Origin: a virus
Length of the DNA: 56,064 nt
IMG/VR virus record: IMGVR_UViG_3300024500_000038
Span: 1-56,064 of that record
Strand: one strand, 5' to 3'
The notes under the pieces were generated by a model. That model made no database searches and was not told the origin of the DNA. It worked only from the letters and a program-made list of their open reading frames with translations. The position numbers and the translations under genes were made by a program. Of the stretch, positions 7,657 to 17,986 are shown piece by piece (position 1 is the stretch's first letter; every line of letters starts with the position of its first letter).

Positions 7657-8030
7657 GAGAAGTAAAAAGACTAACACCTTGGCTACGCGTAGTACTTATT
7701 ACATGTGTGTTGTGCAACGACAGAAATGAGGCAGCCAGACGACTCGGTATTAGTTACAGACGTATCAGAGATGACATAAGTAAAGTCTATTACCTGACCA
7801 ATACTAGAACGCCATGGCATGCAGCCCTCAGGCTAGGGATACTTCGAATCAACTACGATGAAATACCAGACTTTCTAGCAGTTGATGAAGTAGCCCTAGC
7901 GCCAGGCATATCGATTCTTATCGAACCTTATTCAGCCTCGGGTTCTTTCGTTTGGCGGCGGGACCGGCCTTTCGAGATGCTGACGCCAGAATCGCGCCAG
8001 CCCGATCCATCGGAATCCCCTGCTTCTTAG
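7653..8030 (+). CDS. Small HTH protein at the end of the early operon
   Basis: The 125-residue protein starts in an ATGA overlap with the helicase. Residues about 20-45 (NDRNEAARRLGISYRRIRDDISKVY) form a helix-turn-helix of the sigma-4/LuxR type, followed by a few helices. The last 35 or so residues (rich in Ser, Pro, Arg) are encoded antisense to a minus-strand gene at 7918-8088, so this tail is probably an accident of stop-codon loss or a real gene-end overlap. It may regulate late transcription; inference only. Confidence 0.65.
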   Translation: MREVKRLTPWLRVVLITCVLCNDRNEAARRLGISYRRIRDDISKVYYLTNTRTPWHAALRLGILRINYDEIPDFLAVDEVALAPGISILIEPYSASGSFVWRRDRPFEMLTPESRQPDPSESPAS

Positions 8031-8088
8031 CGATCTTTTGCTGCACAGCCTTGAATCCGGGATGTGCAGCAGACTTCTTACTATTCAT
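7918..8088 (-). CDS. Small basic phage protein, 56 aa
   Basis: This gene starts with ATG at 8088, with AGGAGG five nt upstream, and overlaps the end of the giant virion gene. The 56 residues are very basic: SAAHPGFKAVQQKIAKKQG, then DRAGAILASASRKAGPAAK, ending KRKNPRLNKVR. I recognise this as a type of small conserved protein found near structural genes in many phages, function unknown. It is the last gene of the late minus-strand operon and runs tail-to-tail into the HTH gene, overlapping it by 113 nt. I see no clear terminator beyond it. Confidence 0.75.
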   Translation of the reverse strand: MNSKKSAAHPGFKAVQQKIAKKQGIPMDRAGAILASASRKAGPAAKRKNPRLNKVR

Positions 8089-11000
8089 ACGTGCCTCCTG
8101 TAAACGCCTTTCCAGGCTTACCCTGCTTCAACAGATCAATAATGTTAGGTGTTTGGTCTGCGGTGTACAGGTTCGTCTCTTGCTTGCGTTCCTTGATTGC
8201 CGCCTGCGGCTTAATCTCAGTCTTGAGACCGAAGCTGTTTAGCAATTGGCTCGCGATCGTGTAAGCAGATGTGTTGCCTTCATACTTGTCAGTTGCAGAC
8301 ATAGTGTCAAGTATCGTAGCAACAGCAGTAGGCATTCGCTCAACAACAGCATTTGAGAATCTAACATCATCCATCCAAGGTTGATAGCTGCCATTTATCT
8401 CAATAAGACGAGGTTTGACGAACTTGTCATACACATACTTAAAGCTTTCGCTTTCACCAAACATTGGTTCACCAATAGGTGTGCGACCTGTGAAGAATGC
8501 ACCAGATATGAAGTTGTACAAAGGACTTGCCTTGTAAGTGAACTCGCGATGTAGGTCATCGAATGTATCGCGTAGTACCGTAGTTCCAGCTTCCTTAGCT
8601 TTCTTCTGCTCCGATGGTGTAATCATCCATGCGGCTTGAGCCAAGCGGAACCCAAGACGATAGTGGTCAAAGACGCCGGCTGGAGGGTCAATCCTAAAGT
8701 CCCCAACTCTAATACGTCCAAAGTTTCTATCCGTATTAGTTTCTACTTCAGTGCCTTCAGGCAGTTTATCTGCAATCAACTGAGAGAAGAACATCAAGAA
8801 CATCCATGCTCCTGCCATTCTCGCCCACATCTTCATACCGATAGCAGTTGCAGCCTTATCACCCTTGTATAGATCAAATACGGGGTTATCCTGACCCATA
8901 ACATTACGCATGAATCCAAAGTAAGAAGATGACAGGACGTTATTGATTACTGGGTCTATCAATGCCCTAGATAGTAACCAACGTGGAGCGGTGAACAATA
9001 CTTTGAATATACGTGAAGCCTTAGCATCCGTCTCGGTGTTGGTAGAGTATTTGATATCACCCACACTAACCGCAAGTATCCGCGCTGAATCACGAAGCGC
9101 AGTTTTGTACTTTTCGGATCCTGGTATATAACCGTGTGCCATGATTGCTTTCTTCATGTGATCAAACTGAAGAAGTAGAACCATGTCATGAACGATGGCG
9201 TTGTAACGCTCGAACATTCCCTGGCCTGGAATGTGTTGCGTCCAACGTCCTTTAAGGAACCATTCGTCGTTCGTTCCTAGTTCGTCAATGTCCATAAGCG
9301 TTGTCTTACAGTCATCGATAGTAGCGTTAGGATTAACGCGGCGTAGGTTATACAACTCAAGATCAAGAGCATCCTGTAGGCGCTCATCGATTGTGAACAT
9401 AGTTAAAGGAAGCTGAGCTTCGCGTGCTTCCTCGTATACATCCATTGCACGCAGTTCGTTGCCGATCTTGTGGAACACTTCGCGTCCAAACTTGCGAGTG
9501 CCATACGTCTTTCCATTGAACTCAAGTTGCATGTTAGGCGCGAAGAATCCACGGAAGCCGGCGATCAAAGCCTTCATACCAACAGCTGGGTTCGTCAGGA
9601 GAATAAGTCCAGCCTGCAATGTTGTAAATGCAAAGTCAGCTGAAAGCACAAGGCGGGTAATGTCATTGAACTGGTCAACAATGTTGCCCAGTACTTGATA
9701 CTTTTCAGGCTTCTTGACTGGGTTAAATTTCTCTGGCATCGAAGGTCCGCGCATGTCAGAGTAGTCAACACGAATTGGCATAGGCGCCGGAGTCGCATCG
9801 TATGCCATGTCATCCGTAGAATCGACGCGCTCGTACATGACGGTCAATGGCTCAGCAGTTCGTGTTACCTTGACCGATGTATCTTTCTTGGTCCATGACG
9901 CAACATTAAGTGCTGCATGAGAGTTACGTGGCACAGCGATGTTTTGCAAAGCGTTGTCACCGCCAACACTGTGTTTCACATTAAGGAATACAATACCGTC
10001 GCGGTTCTTATGCTTAGCTAGTAACTTACTAACGGTACCAGCATCCATACCGCCACCGTTTAGATCAATGACCTGTGGGTTGTCCATACGGACATACTTC
10101 ATCTTCTTGTTCTGGCCAGTTAGCCTATCAACACCAGATGGAAGTATGTATCCTTGAGCGGAACGCAACCAGATCGACGTTGGTGTGTCAGGTACAAAGC
10201 CTATCGTAACCAATGGTTTTCCAGTGCGTGGACGCAGAGCCGCTTCCTTGTACGCGGTCGCATCTTTCAGTACTGTTCGCGCAACATCAAACTTTGTCTG
10301 CTTCATATCAAGCTTTAATGCCATTTGAACTGAAGCGTTTTTAGTATTGCCGTCTGCTGCAAAATCTACGATTCGCTTGATTGTTTTAGGCGTTTTCTCA
10401 CCACGATAGAAGTCATCAAGTGCAATCGACAATGAATCCATATCGTCGTCAGTTACGACTGCTGATGACGCCATGTCCTCCATAATGGCCAACGCATCCT
10501 GGCCGGCCATATAGCGACGAATACTACTCAGGTATGCGGGTGGAACATCTCCTATGGTCACATCAGGCCGGATATCCGCATTGGCTACCGATTCCACAAG
10601 TGGATGACCACCAGACCATTGCTTAAACTCTGGCGATTCGGTACGTGCATAATGAGCAGCAGCTTGATTAGGCGACATACCCATGACCTTGGTCATCAAG
10701 CGGAATGCGTGAGATGAGTTGCCACGGTAATCACGAACAGCAGTTACCTTGCCATTGTTACCAATCGTTATGCGGTCAGCCTTTGCTAGATCAACCATGC
10801 CACGCTTGGTCTGCGCCAATATATCTGGCTGCTGAATGAAAGTATCGGTTGCAGCAGCGTCATCGAATGTGTCAACACTGTCGAACATGAATTGGGACAT
10901 TGGTATTACGGTATTTACATTTTCTTCACCTCCCCATTCCATTAAATGAGCTGCTGTCAGCACATACCTATTAATAGGCATTTTTGTATCTCGAAGAACG

Positions 11001-14000
11001 AGACCGGCGTTAACGGATAGTGCCTTTACCGTATTACTGACTGGTAACGGAACTATAGTTCCGTCTTCTTTACGAAGCTTAGCATCACCATTACGACTTA
11101 CGATAACCGTACCTTTTGGTACGTCGCTGCTACCTTTAACACGTTGATATGTAAATGAGTCGCCCTCCATACCTCTAGGTGCATAGGCAAAATCGCTACC
11201 TCGACCTTCTTTTGTGTTAAGCGTCCAAATGTTTGCAACAGCCTTATTGGCTTCGATACCAGATGCAACTAATCGTTGCATGTATGCACGGTGAACCTTG
11301 TTGTAGTCTCCATTAGGGACAAGTTGCGCGCTGAGAGTAACGGCCATTTTACCGATAGTTGTATGTAAGGAGAGTGCTGACGCAACTTCACCTACTGTAA
11401 CAAGATTACGAAGATAACCTATAGATGCTTGATGAGCTGAAGTGTAATCACCAAATTCAGACAACTCGCGGAATGTCTGAAGCATATCTTTAATAGGTTC
11501 TCTAAATTTTTCAACACGCCGCTTATTATCTCCAAGTCCTTCAAGGAAATCGGTTATGTGTTTGTCCGTTAAAGATCCGTTGTAAAGAGCAACAAGTTGA
11601 TCGCGAGTTACATCTGTACTCCTAACGTTGAATGCATTGTCATTAGCATATTCGGGAACAGAGTTAAACACCTCTGGATCTTTAATCATATTAAGGAGAG
11701 TTTCTCTAACTGTTCCATCCGTTTTAACCACCGATGACATATTAGACAGGAACTTGTGAACAACAGGATGATTTATTCCGTTACGCAAATATTGGCTATT
11801 GTGTAAGAATGACGCAAGCTGTACTAGACCAGAGAACCCCTCATTGCGATACATACGGCGAATAACTGTTATCGGTTGTACGCCTTCAAGCATCTCTGGT
11901 GTAACGTCGCGAACGAGTCCATCAATACTTGTTCGCATGATGTACGCCAAGTTTTCGACATTAGCCGTACTTAGCAGTGGGTCGTAAACACGGGTTGATG
12001 CAGATGGTTGTGCAATGCGCATTTTGAGGACACTGTCAAACATCTCACCATTTACATCTGCATATTGCGTTGCAAAGTTGGTGTATGCATCTTTTGTTTC
12101 CTGGCTACGAATAATGCGTCCTAACGTATGGACGTTGATACCAGGACCAAAGCTCGGATGCTTTTCAATGATCTGTCGCCGGAAGTCAACACCAATACCA
12201 ATAGGAGCAGTGTTTGATCCTGAAATAGAGAATATCTGTTGACTAGGATCGATAAGACCAAAGTCTTTAAGTCTTGGAGGGTTTGAGAAAACAAACACGT
12301 TTTCGCGTGGGATACCCAATGACTTAGCAAGGTCAGAATACGCCTCAATCGTAGCATCGGACATATTGATGTCTTTGATTAGGAATATCGGGAAATCGTA
12401 ATCACGCTTAGTTAATGGTTTATCCGACTCGTACGTGTTGTATGCTATTCGACCGCGAGGCATCCATACGTCACCGGTGTCATCGTCACCAGTTCCATCT
12501 TCATCGTCTCCAGTGCCGTCTTCGTCACCGGTGTCGTCACCTGTACCGTCTCCGAAGTCATCTCCGGATCCGTCACCGTCTCCACCATCGTCAGGCCCAC
12601 CTGTACCCGATTCATCAGCGGTACCATCGCCAGGCTCGGTGAAGCCCTCAAACATCTGTGGCTCGACAGCCTCAAGCCACTTCATGTTTTCGTCGTAGTA
12701 AGAACCGATGAACGAACTCAATGTATCCATCAAGTTAGCGTTCATACCATTGGTTAATCCACCGTATTCGATAACACTACTTATCGGAATCTCAAAGACG
12801 GAACGACCATCTGTAACGCTTACAAAACCAACGCGTGTACGGCTTTCAGGGTAGCGATCAAACTCTGCCTGATCTACTGTCGTAGCCTTCTTAGCAGTAA
12901 CCCATCGCTTACTTCCGTTATGATTGATGTATAGGCCAGTTCCAGCGTAAATCTTTGCACCAGTGTATGGCGCACGCCATCGCACTGTGTAAGTACCATC
13001 AGGACCGCGCCGAATTGGTCTCTTACTCGCAATTGTTTGTATGACGCTATTCAGGTAACGACGAGTACCCTGATAAACCGTGTTGAGCGCCTGCGCTGGT
13101 TGTACCTGCTTTCGTACTCTAGTCCCATCACTTTGCAGTACCTCTTCGACTCGTCGTGGCGCCATACCGTTTTGGATATCAGCAACCATCATTGCCACTA
13201 ATTGTTCTTCAATATGTGTAGGTAAGTTATCTATATCAGTAACTTCATTGATACCTGCACGGCTTAGCTGGTTCACTAACTTGCGACGTGACGCAGAATC
13301 CATACCACGGATAAGCGCATGTACGACTTCATGGATACCAGTCAACTGATCACGGGCAGCCAAACCAACGATGACATTCGATGACATACCAGTTTGTTTT
13401 GCACGCTTGAATATGAATCCGGTTGCTTCACCATCAAGTTTGGTGACATCATTGATAAAAGCAAACGATGCGAGTCGTTCTTTGTAGAACACGCGCATAT
13501 AAGCAGCAACACTTTTGAGTACATCAGGATCCGTGTTAAACATTTCCCGATAAACTTTTTCGTCAAGAAGGTTGCCTTCATCATCTCTGACTTCGACAAC
13601 TGCTTCCCCTGGCCGACCAGATGTCATTAACGCAGCATGTGTATCTAACGCTACACGTCCGCTTCCTTCGACTTGACGCATCGCCCAGGCTCTCGCAAAG
13701 TTATCGACTATACCTGTAAAGAAATAGGCACCATCGTTACTGAAATTGAATTGTTCAACCAATACAGTCTGTAACTGTCTGCGGTTCGCTACTTGGGTTG
13801 CGTCAGCTTCGACTACATCTCCACCGATGTCAAGTAGTACCTTCTCAATGACACGATTATTAACCACGTCAGATGGAGCTTCGTCTATATTCGGCCGCTC
13901 TCGAATACGGCGGCGCGACCTTCCACGGGATCTACCGGCGTCCTCTGCATCAGCACGCGCAGCCTCAAGTTCACGTTTAAGTCTTTCAAGTTCGGCCCGT

Positions 14001-17000
14001 GCCGCTTGGATTTCAGCCAGGTAAGCTTCTTCTCGTTGCTTAGCCTCGTCCATAGCCTTGTTCAACTTGTCTGTAAGTTCGGCTAAAGCAGCATCACTAA
14101 TTTGTGTCGCCAACTGCAAGTTGGATGATCGTTCGTTCGCGTCAGTGATAGCCTTTGTCAGAGCCTCGATAAGGTCCTGCATCGATGTAAGATCAGTGCT
14201 TGTCTGTGGACGCCCATTCTCTATTATGCGTTGTAGACTTGCGATAGCCGCCTCGTATTGTGCCTTCTGGTCTAACAGTTCCCTGCGGAGATCGTCAGCG
14301 ACTCTACGGGCTTCCTCACTGCTTGCCGCTGCCGCAGCAGCAGCTGCCTGCCCAAGTTCTGTACGAATCTTAGCCAGCTCTTCACGTAGAAGCGCCTGTT
14401 GTTCAGATGCACGACCTTGCTCCTCAGCTAACTTTTTCGTTAGTTCTTCGATGGCAAGTCTAGCTGCTTCCAGTTCTGCTGTCTTTGCTGCCTTTAATCG
14501 GTCAACCTCAATCTGCTGTCGTCGAAGTTCGCGGTTGGCTTCTTCTTGGATGCGACGTGCTTCCAATTGTTTATCGAGCATCTCACGTCGGAATTGGCGA
14601 TCACGCTCACGTTCAGCCTCGCGCTTTGCTTCAGCCTCTTCACGCTCGCGTTTACGAGCCTCTGCCTTATCGGCAAGTTCAGCTGCTCGGCGTGCCTTCT
14701 CTGCATCCTCTGCGGTGGCATCTGCAAGATGAGCTGTTACTACAAATGTTCGGTCACGAACAGCCTGGCCCGTAGCATATGCAACAGAGTACTGAATTGC
14801 TTTATTGACTGCTTCGCGACGATCTAGTGTTGACGCAGGTGTGTATACAGCATCTGGTGTACCAGTTGCGTCAGGACTAGACATAGAGTTATAGAGATTG
14901 AAACTTCCGTCCGGATTACCTCGAAGCGCATACGTCGTACGATAGTCTCCAGTAACCTCACCTTTAGGGTTGAATTCTTGCAGGCGCAGTTGCAGAGAGA
15001 CAGTACCGTTTTCGTTACGATCTATTGTTCCGTATACGTGCTTGTATCTGGTTCGGACGTTGAATGTTCGGGCTGAACTAAATTCTGTCGTAGCCTCAGT
15101 ATCTGCGACGTCAGTATCAACTGACTCACGCATCGGTAGTTCATCTCTACCAAGGATTTCTGGATCACCTTCAACAGCGTCTTCATCCGCAGTTTCACCT
15201 TCTACGCCAGTAGTATCCTCAATAATCGGTGTTTCAACTTCGGCTTCTGGTTCAGCAGTGCCGAGTTCCGGGAACATATCAGTGAAGTCTTCTGTTTCCA
15301 ACAGATTACGCAAAGCACTATTGACACGGCCCTTGGTTGCAGATGTTAGTTCAATGACATCAACATCTTCAGTAGCACGCGATTCTACTGGCGTCATTTC
15401 TGGTGTTTCTGCTGTACCTTCGCCAACTTCAGCAGATGTACGCGCAGATACTGATCCGACGCGGCCGTCACCGTCCACGTCTTCACCAATCATAGTTTCA
15501 GCTTCAGCTGGAGTAATGGGATTACCCAACTGGTCTGCGACAACCATATTGTTTTGAACAACAAAGGCAGCTTTACGTGGTTGATCAACTAGGCGGACTT
15601 TGTAACCACGGGGTGTTAGTTCTGTAATGATAGCGGTTTGCTGGCCAAACTCAGCGGTCATGACGTCTACAACATCGGCACGCTTGAACCTGCCATCTGC
15701 TGGCTCAAATCCCATAGCCTCTTCGACGTCGGCAGCAATCTCGGAACGAGCGGCTTCGATCGCCAGGTCTCTAGCCTTCTTATCGGTAATAGCCCGTGCA
15801 TTATCGAACAGGTAACTCTTAGCGGACCGAGCGCGTGATACGGCTCTATTCTGTTCTGGTGTTAGTTCTACTACGTCAGCGGTGTTCGTATCTGGGTCAT
15901 AGAACTTCCATTGCATGCGACCGACACGCTCTTGTGGTGCTAGTTCACCAAGATATGTTGGGAAGTATTCGTCACGTATGTTTCCAAGGACTTCTGGTTT
16001 TGCACCAGATGTATCCTCAATGTTGATTTGACCTTCGTTTACACGGATGTGTGTGCCGTCTGGCAAACCAACGATATACATACCCTGACGTGGGTCACCA
16101 ACTGCTTTGATTACGCGACCAGGAATTGGTTCCATACCTTCTTCAAGGTAGATATTCTGCTTGTAAACGTATCGGTCGGCGTTATCAAAGTTATCCGGAT
16201 TGAACTGCGATGGTCTTTCGTTTGGCGCAACACCTTGAGCAGCCATCGTATCGACCAGCTTTTCGGCAATCTTCTTGTTAGAGATTGCGCTAACCGGGAC
16301 AACCATGATCTTACTGCGGCCATCAGGTGTTACATCACGCACAACTACGCCGGCGTCTCTCGAGATACCAATTACGTTTCGCGTTACACCAGATCGCCTA
16401 TCACTGTAGGCAATGACTGGCTGTCGTTGGAACAGTGCAGTAATCGTCTGCAATTGTTCTGCTGCGTATTGTGAGCGACGGCCTTCCAAAGGTAACGCCA
16501 TATCTTCAAAGATAGTCGCTTTGCGATTCTTACGATCGAAGACAGCATACTCAGCACCAGCAAGTATCGGTCTACCTGCGGCGTCCACACCAGGGCTATA
16601 TCGACCACCAAGGTTCAGGCGCTGTAGTCCCTCATCACCGTAAGGCGTGATTTCTGACTCTATTGGACGAGCTGGTCTACCTAATTCACGGGACTGTCGA
16701 AGCTCTGTAAGCTTATTCAATGCATAGGCAGGATCTGTAATCTTATTCGCAAATTCAAACGACGCCTTGCCAAGTGGAGTTTCGCCACCAAGCAATGCAC
16801 CAATCGCGCCATTGAATAGAATCTCCTGCGGAGACAAACCAAAGCCACCCTTAGCTTTTGCCGCTTCACTCTGCTGGTACGATTCGAACATACCTTGCGC
16901 GGCTTCGATGGAGCGGTCACCAATGTCGCTGACAGTTGCTTGTACCTGTGTATTCTTTAGTGCTTTGGTCACACCACGACGGGATATCTGACGTGCGGCC

Positions 17001-17986
17001 TCACGGATACCGACGCCAGGGATTTTTAGGCTAGGCGCAAAGAATGTAAGGTCTCCGGCAAGTGAACCAGCTTGTGACATCAGTGGGTAATCTGCTGCTA
17101 ATTGACCTCGATAGTCTTCCTTTGCTTTAAGAGCAGCTGACCCTAACATTAGACCAAAAGCTTTGTCATTGATAGCAGAGTTAATGTCTGTACCAATCGT
17201 GCCGCCGCCAGCAGCTCCAAGTAAACCAGCCATAAGGTACGCGGCACCCTTGTATTTCTTAGGTGCTAACGCAGCTGCTAATCCACCGGCTCCACGGAAG
17301 CCCAGTGTGCCTCCAAAGATGGTTCCTGGCATAGATGCTATGCGTTCTTGGTAAGGTGTACCAAACGCTTCGCCAGCCGCGATGAGAGGGTTGTTACTTT
17401 GTTGGTAGGCCAGACTTGGGTCACCACTTTGTCTTCCTTCAACAAAAGCCTGAATGGGTTTGTAAATACCAGAGATCACGCCAACGCCTGCGTCTGGAAG
17501 TTGCTGGAAGCCCGTCTGTAAATCCCGGAATGTATATGGCTGTTCATTCCATCGCTGCACGTCGTCGCGCGTATACTTTAACTTATCAAGATAAGCTTCT
17601 TCGTCCTCGCGAGTCTTCTGTATCTGTTGTCCAAAGTCTTCTTTGGCAGACTGCCTTAGTCCATAGATAGCTTCTGGTGATAGGTCTGGACGATACTCGT
17701 TATCAGGCGTAAAGTACTGTCGCTTATCTTGGTCATTGACAAGTTCAATAGCACGACTTGCTTTGAACTTAGCTAATGTAACTTTGTCCTCGCGTGAAAC
17801 TAAGCCTTCCTTGAACAGCCTGTCTACATTGCGGGTAAATGATTTGGAAAATAAAACGTCATCGTATTGACTACCGTTAGCAATATACTCTCGCGCACCT
17901 GCTTTAGTAGTTAAGTCCGGGGAATCCCGCAGAGCCTTAATAGTCGGAGCAATTGATTGATATTGTCTAAGTTGACGTTCATTCAT
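8081..17986 (-). CDS. Giant internal virion / polyvalent protein, 3301 aa
   Basis: Last large gene of the late operon, in the position of T7 gp16, so probably ejected with the DNA. Visible parts: Gly/Ala-rich hydrophobic stretches (residues about 215-290) that could enter a membrane; a Ca-loop-like DVDGDGRVG near 838; a long charged coiled coil (about 1085-1360); a zinc-peptidase motif H1552-EVV-H1556 with E1592/E1593 downstream; an Asp/Gly linker (about 1785-1845); an ADP-ribosyltransferase-like segment (about 2590-2700, NRDGIVFLNV); and a C-terminal region (about 2760-3160, HIPGQGMFERYN, LFTAPRWLLSR) resembling domains of large phage polyvalent proteins. I see no RNA polymerase motifs. Size is far above T7 gp16 (1318). 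Confidence 0.8.
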   Translation of the reverse strand: MNERQLRQYQSIAPTIKALRDSPDLTTKAGAREYIANGSQYDDVLFSKSFTRNVDRLFKEGLVSREDKVTLAKFKASRAIELVNDQDKRQYFTPDNEYRPDLSPEAIYGLRQSAKEDFGQQIQKTREDEEAYLDKLKYTRDDVQRWNEQPYTFRDLQTGFQQLPDAGVGVISGIYKPIQAFVEGRQSGDPSLAYQQSNNPLIAAGEAFGTPYQERIASMPGTIFGGTLGFRGAGGLAAALAPKKYKGAAYLMAGLLGAAGGGTIGTDINSAINDKAFGLMLGSAALKAKEDYRGQLAADYPLMSQAGSLAGDLTFFAPSLKIPGVGIREAARQISRRGVTKALKNTQVQATVSDIGDRSIEAAQGMFESYQQSEAAKAKGGFGLSPQEILFNGAIGALLGGETPLGKASFEFANKITDPAYALNKLTELRQSRELGRPARPIESEITPYGDEGLQRLNLGGRYSPGVDAAGRPILAGAEYAVFDRKNRKATIFEDMALPLEGRRSQYAAEQLQTITALFQRQPVIAYSDRRSGVTRNVIGISRDAGVVVRDVTPDGRSKIMVVPVSAISNKKIAEKLVDTMAAQGVAPNERPSQFNPDNFDNADRYVYKQNIYLEEGMEPIPGRVIKAVGDPRQGMYIVGLPDGTHIRVNEGQINIEDTSGAKPEVLGNIRDEYFPTYLGELAPQERVGRMQWKFYDPDTNTADVVELTPEQNRAVSRARSAKSYLFDNARAITDKKARDLAIEAARSEIAADVEEAMGFEPADGRFKRADVVDVMTAEFGQQTAIITELTPRGYKVRLVDQPRKAAFVVQNNMVVADQLGNPITPAEAETMIGEDVDGDGRVGSVSARTSAEVGEGTAETPEMTPVESRATEDVDVIELTSATKGRVNSALRNLLETEDFTDMFPELGTAEPEAEVETPIIEDTTGVEGETADEDAVEGDPEILGRDELPMRESVDTDVADTEATTEFSSARTFNVRTRYKHVYGTIDRNENGTVSLQLRLQEFNPKGEVTGDYRTTYALRGNPDGSFNLYNSMSSPDATGTPDAVYTPASTLDRREAVNKAIQYSVAYATGQAVRDRTFVVTAHLADATAEDAEKARRAAELADKAEARKREREEAEAKREAERERDRQFRREMLDKQLEARRIQEEANRELRRQQIEVDRLKAAKTAELEAARLAIEELTKKLAEEQGRASEQQALLREELAKIRTELGQAAAAAAAASSEEARRVADDLRRELLDQKAQYEAAIASLQRIIENGRPQTSTDLTSMQDLIEALTKAITDANERSSNLQLATQISDAALAELTDKLNKAMDEAKQREEAYLAEIQAARAELERLKRELEAARADAEDAGRSRGRSRRRIRERPNIDEAPSDVVNNRVIEKVLLDIGGDVVEADATQVANRRQLQTVLVEQFNFSNDGAYFFTGIVDNFARAWAMRQVEGSGRVALDTHAALMTSGRPGEAVVEVRDDEGNLLDEKVYREMFNTDPDVLKSVAAYMRVFYKERLASFAFINDVTKLDGEATGFIFKRAKQTGMSSNVIVGLAARDQLTGIHEVVHALIRGMDSASRRKLVNQLSRAGINEVTDIDNLPTHIEEQLVAMMVADIQNGMAPRRVEEVLQSDGTRVRKQVQPAQALNTVYQGTRRYLNSVIQTIASKRPIRRGPDGTYTVRWRAPYTGAKIYAGTGLYINHNGSKRWVTAKKATTVDQAEFDRYPESRTRVGFVSVTDGRSVFEIPISSVIEYGGLTNGMNANLMDTLSSFIGSYYDENMKWLEAVEPQMFEGFTEPGDGTADESGTGGPDDGGDGDGSGDDFGDGTGDDTGDEDGTGDDEDGTGDDDTGDVWMPRGRIAYNTYESDKPLTKRDYDFPIFLIKDINMSDATIEAYSDLAKSLGIPRENVFVFSNPPRLKDFGLIDPSQQIFSISGSNTAPIGIGVDFRRQIIEKHPSFGPGINVHTLGRIIRSQETKDAYTNFATQYADVNGEMFDSVLKMRIAQPSASTRVYDPLLSTANVENLAYIMRTSIDGLVRDVTPEMLEGVQPITVIRRMYRNEGFSGLVQLASFLHNSQYLRNGINHPVVHKFLSNMSSVVKTDGTVRETLLNMIKDPEVFNSVPEYANDNAFNVRSTDVTRDQLVALYNGSLTDKHITDFLEGLGDNKRRVEKFREPIKDMLQTFRELSEFGDYTSAHQASIGYLRNLVTVGEVASALSLHTTIGKMAVTLSAQLVPNGDYNKVHRAYMQRLVASGIEANKAVANIWTLNTKEGRGSDFAYAPRGMEGDSFTYQRVKGSSDVPKGTVIVSRNGDAKLRKEDGTIVPLPVSNTVKALSVNAGLVLRDTKMPINRYVLTAAHLMEWGGEENVNTVIPMSQFMFDSVDTFDDAAATDTFIQQPDILAQTKRGMVDLAKADRITIGNNGKVTAVRDYRGNSSHAFRLMTKVMGMSPNQAAAHYARTESPEFKQWSGGHPLVESVANADIRPDVTIGDVPPAYLSSIRRYMAGQDALAIMEDMASSAVVTDDDMDSLSIALDDFYRGEKTPKTIKRIVDFAADGNTKNASVQMALKLDMKQTKFDVARTVLKDATAYKEAALRPRTGKPLVTIGFVPDTPTSIWLRSAQGYILPSGVDRLTGQNKKMKYVRMDNPQVIDLNGGGMDAGTVSKLLAKHKNRDGIVFLNVKHSVGGDNALQNIAVPRNSHAALNVASWTKKDTSVKVTRTAEPLTVMYERVDSTDDMAYDATPAPMPIRVDYSDMRGPSMPEKFNPVKKPEKYQVLGNIVDQFNDITRLVLSADFAFTTLQAGLILLTNPAVGMKALIAGFRGFFAPNMQLEFNGKTYGTRKFGREVFHKIGNELRAMDVYEEAREAQLPLTMFTIDERLQDALDLELYNLRRVNPNATIDDCKTTLMDIDELGTNDEWFLKGRWTQHIPGQGMFERYNAIVHDMVLLLQFDHMKKAIMAHGYIPGSEKYKTALRDSARILAVSVGDIKYSTNTETDAKASRIFKVLFTAPRWLLSRALIDPVINNVLSSSYFGFMRNVMGQDNPVFDLYKGDKAATAIGMKMWARMAGAWMFLMFFSQLIADKLPEGTEVETNTDRNFGRIRVGDFRIDPPAGVFDHYRLGFRLAQAAWMITPSEQKKAKEAGTTVLRDTFDDLHREFTYKASPLYNFISGAFFTGRTPIGEPMFGESESFKYVYDKFVKPRLIEINGSYQPWMDDVRFSNAVVERMPTAVATILDTMSATDKYEGNTSAYTIASQLLNSFGLKTEIKPQAAIKERKQETNLYTADQTPNIIDLLKQGKPGKAFTGGTYE

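Noticed and set aside
12455-12625. Asp/Gly-rich run in the giant protein as RTX calcium repeats
   Set aside because: No nonapeptide GGxGxDxUx register; better described as an acidic flexible linker.
12435-14775. Plus-strand frames inside the giant gene (for example 14058-14732, 224 codons)
   Set aside because: Low-complexity Ser/Arg/Ala translations opposite the coiled coil and Asp/Gly linker; shadows with no ribosome site or operon logic.
8081-17986. Giant protein as an N4-type virion RNA polymerase
   Set aside because: Size and virion position fit, and hairpins with GGA-type loops recall N4 promoters, but I could not find the T7-like polymerase motifs (catalytic Asp boxes, K...YG, HDS).
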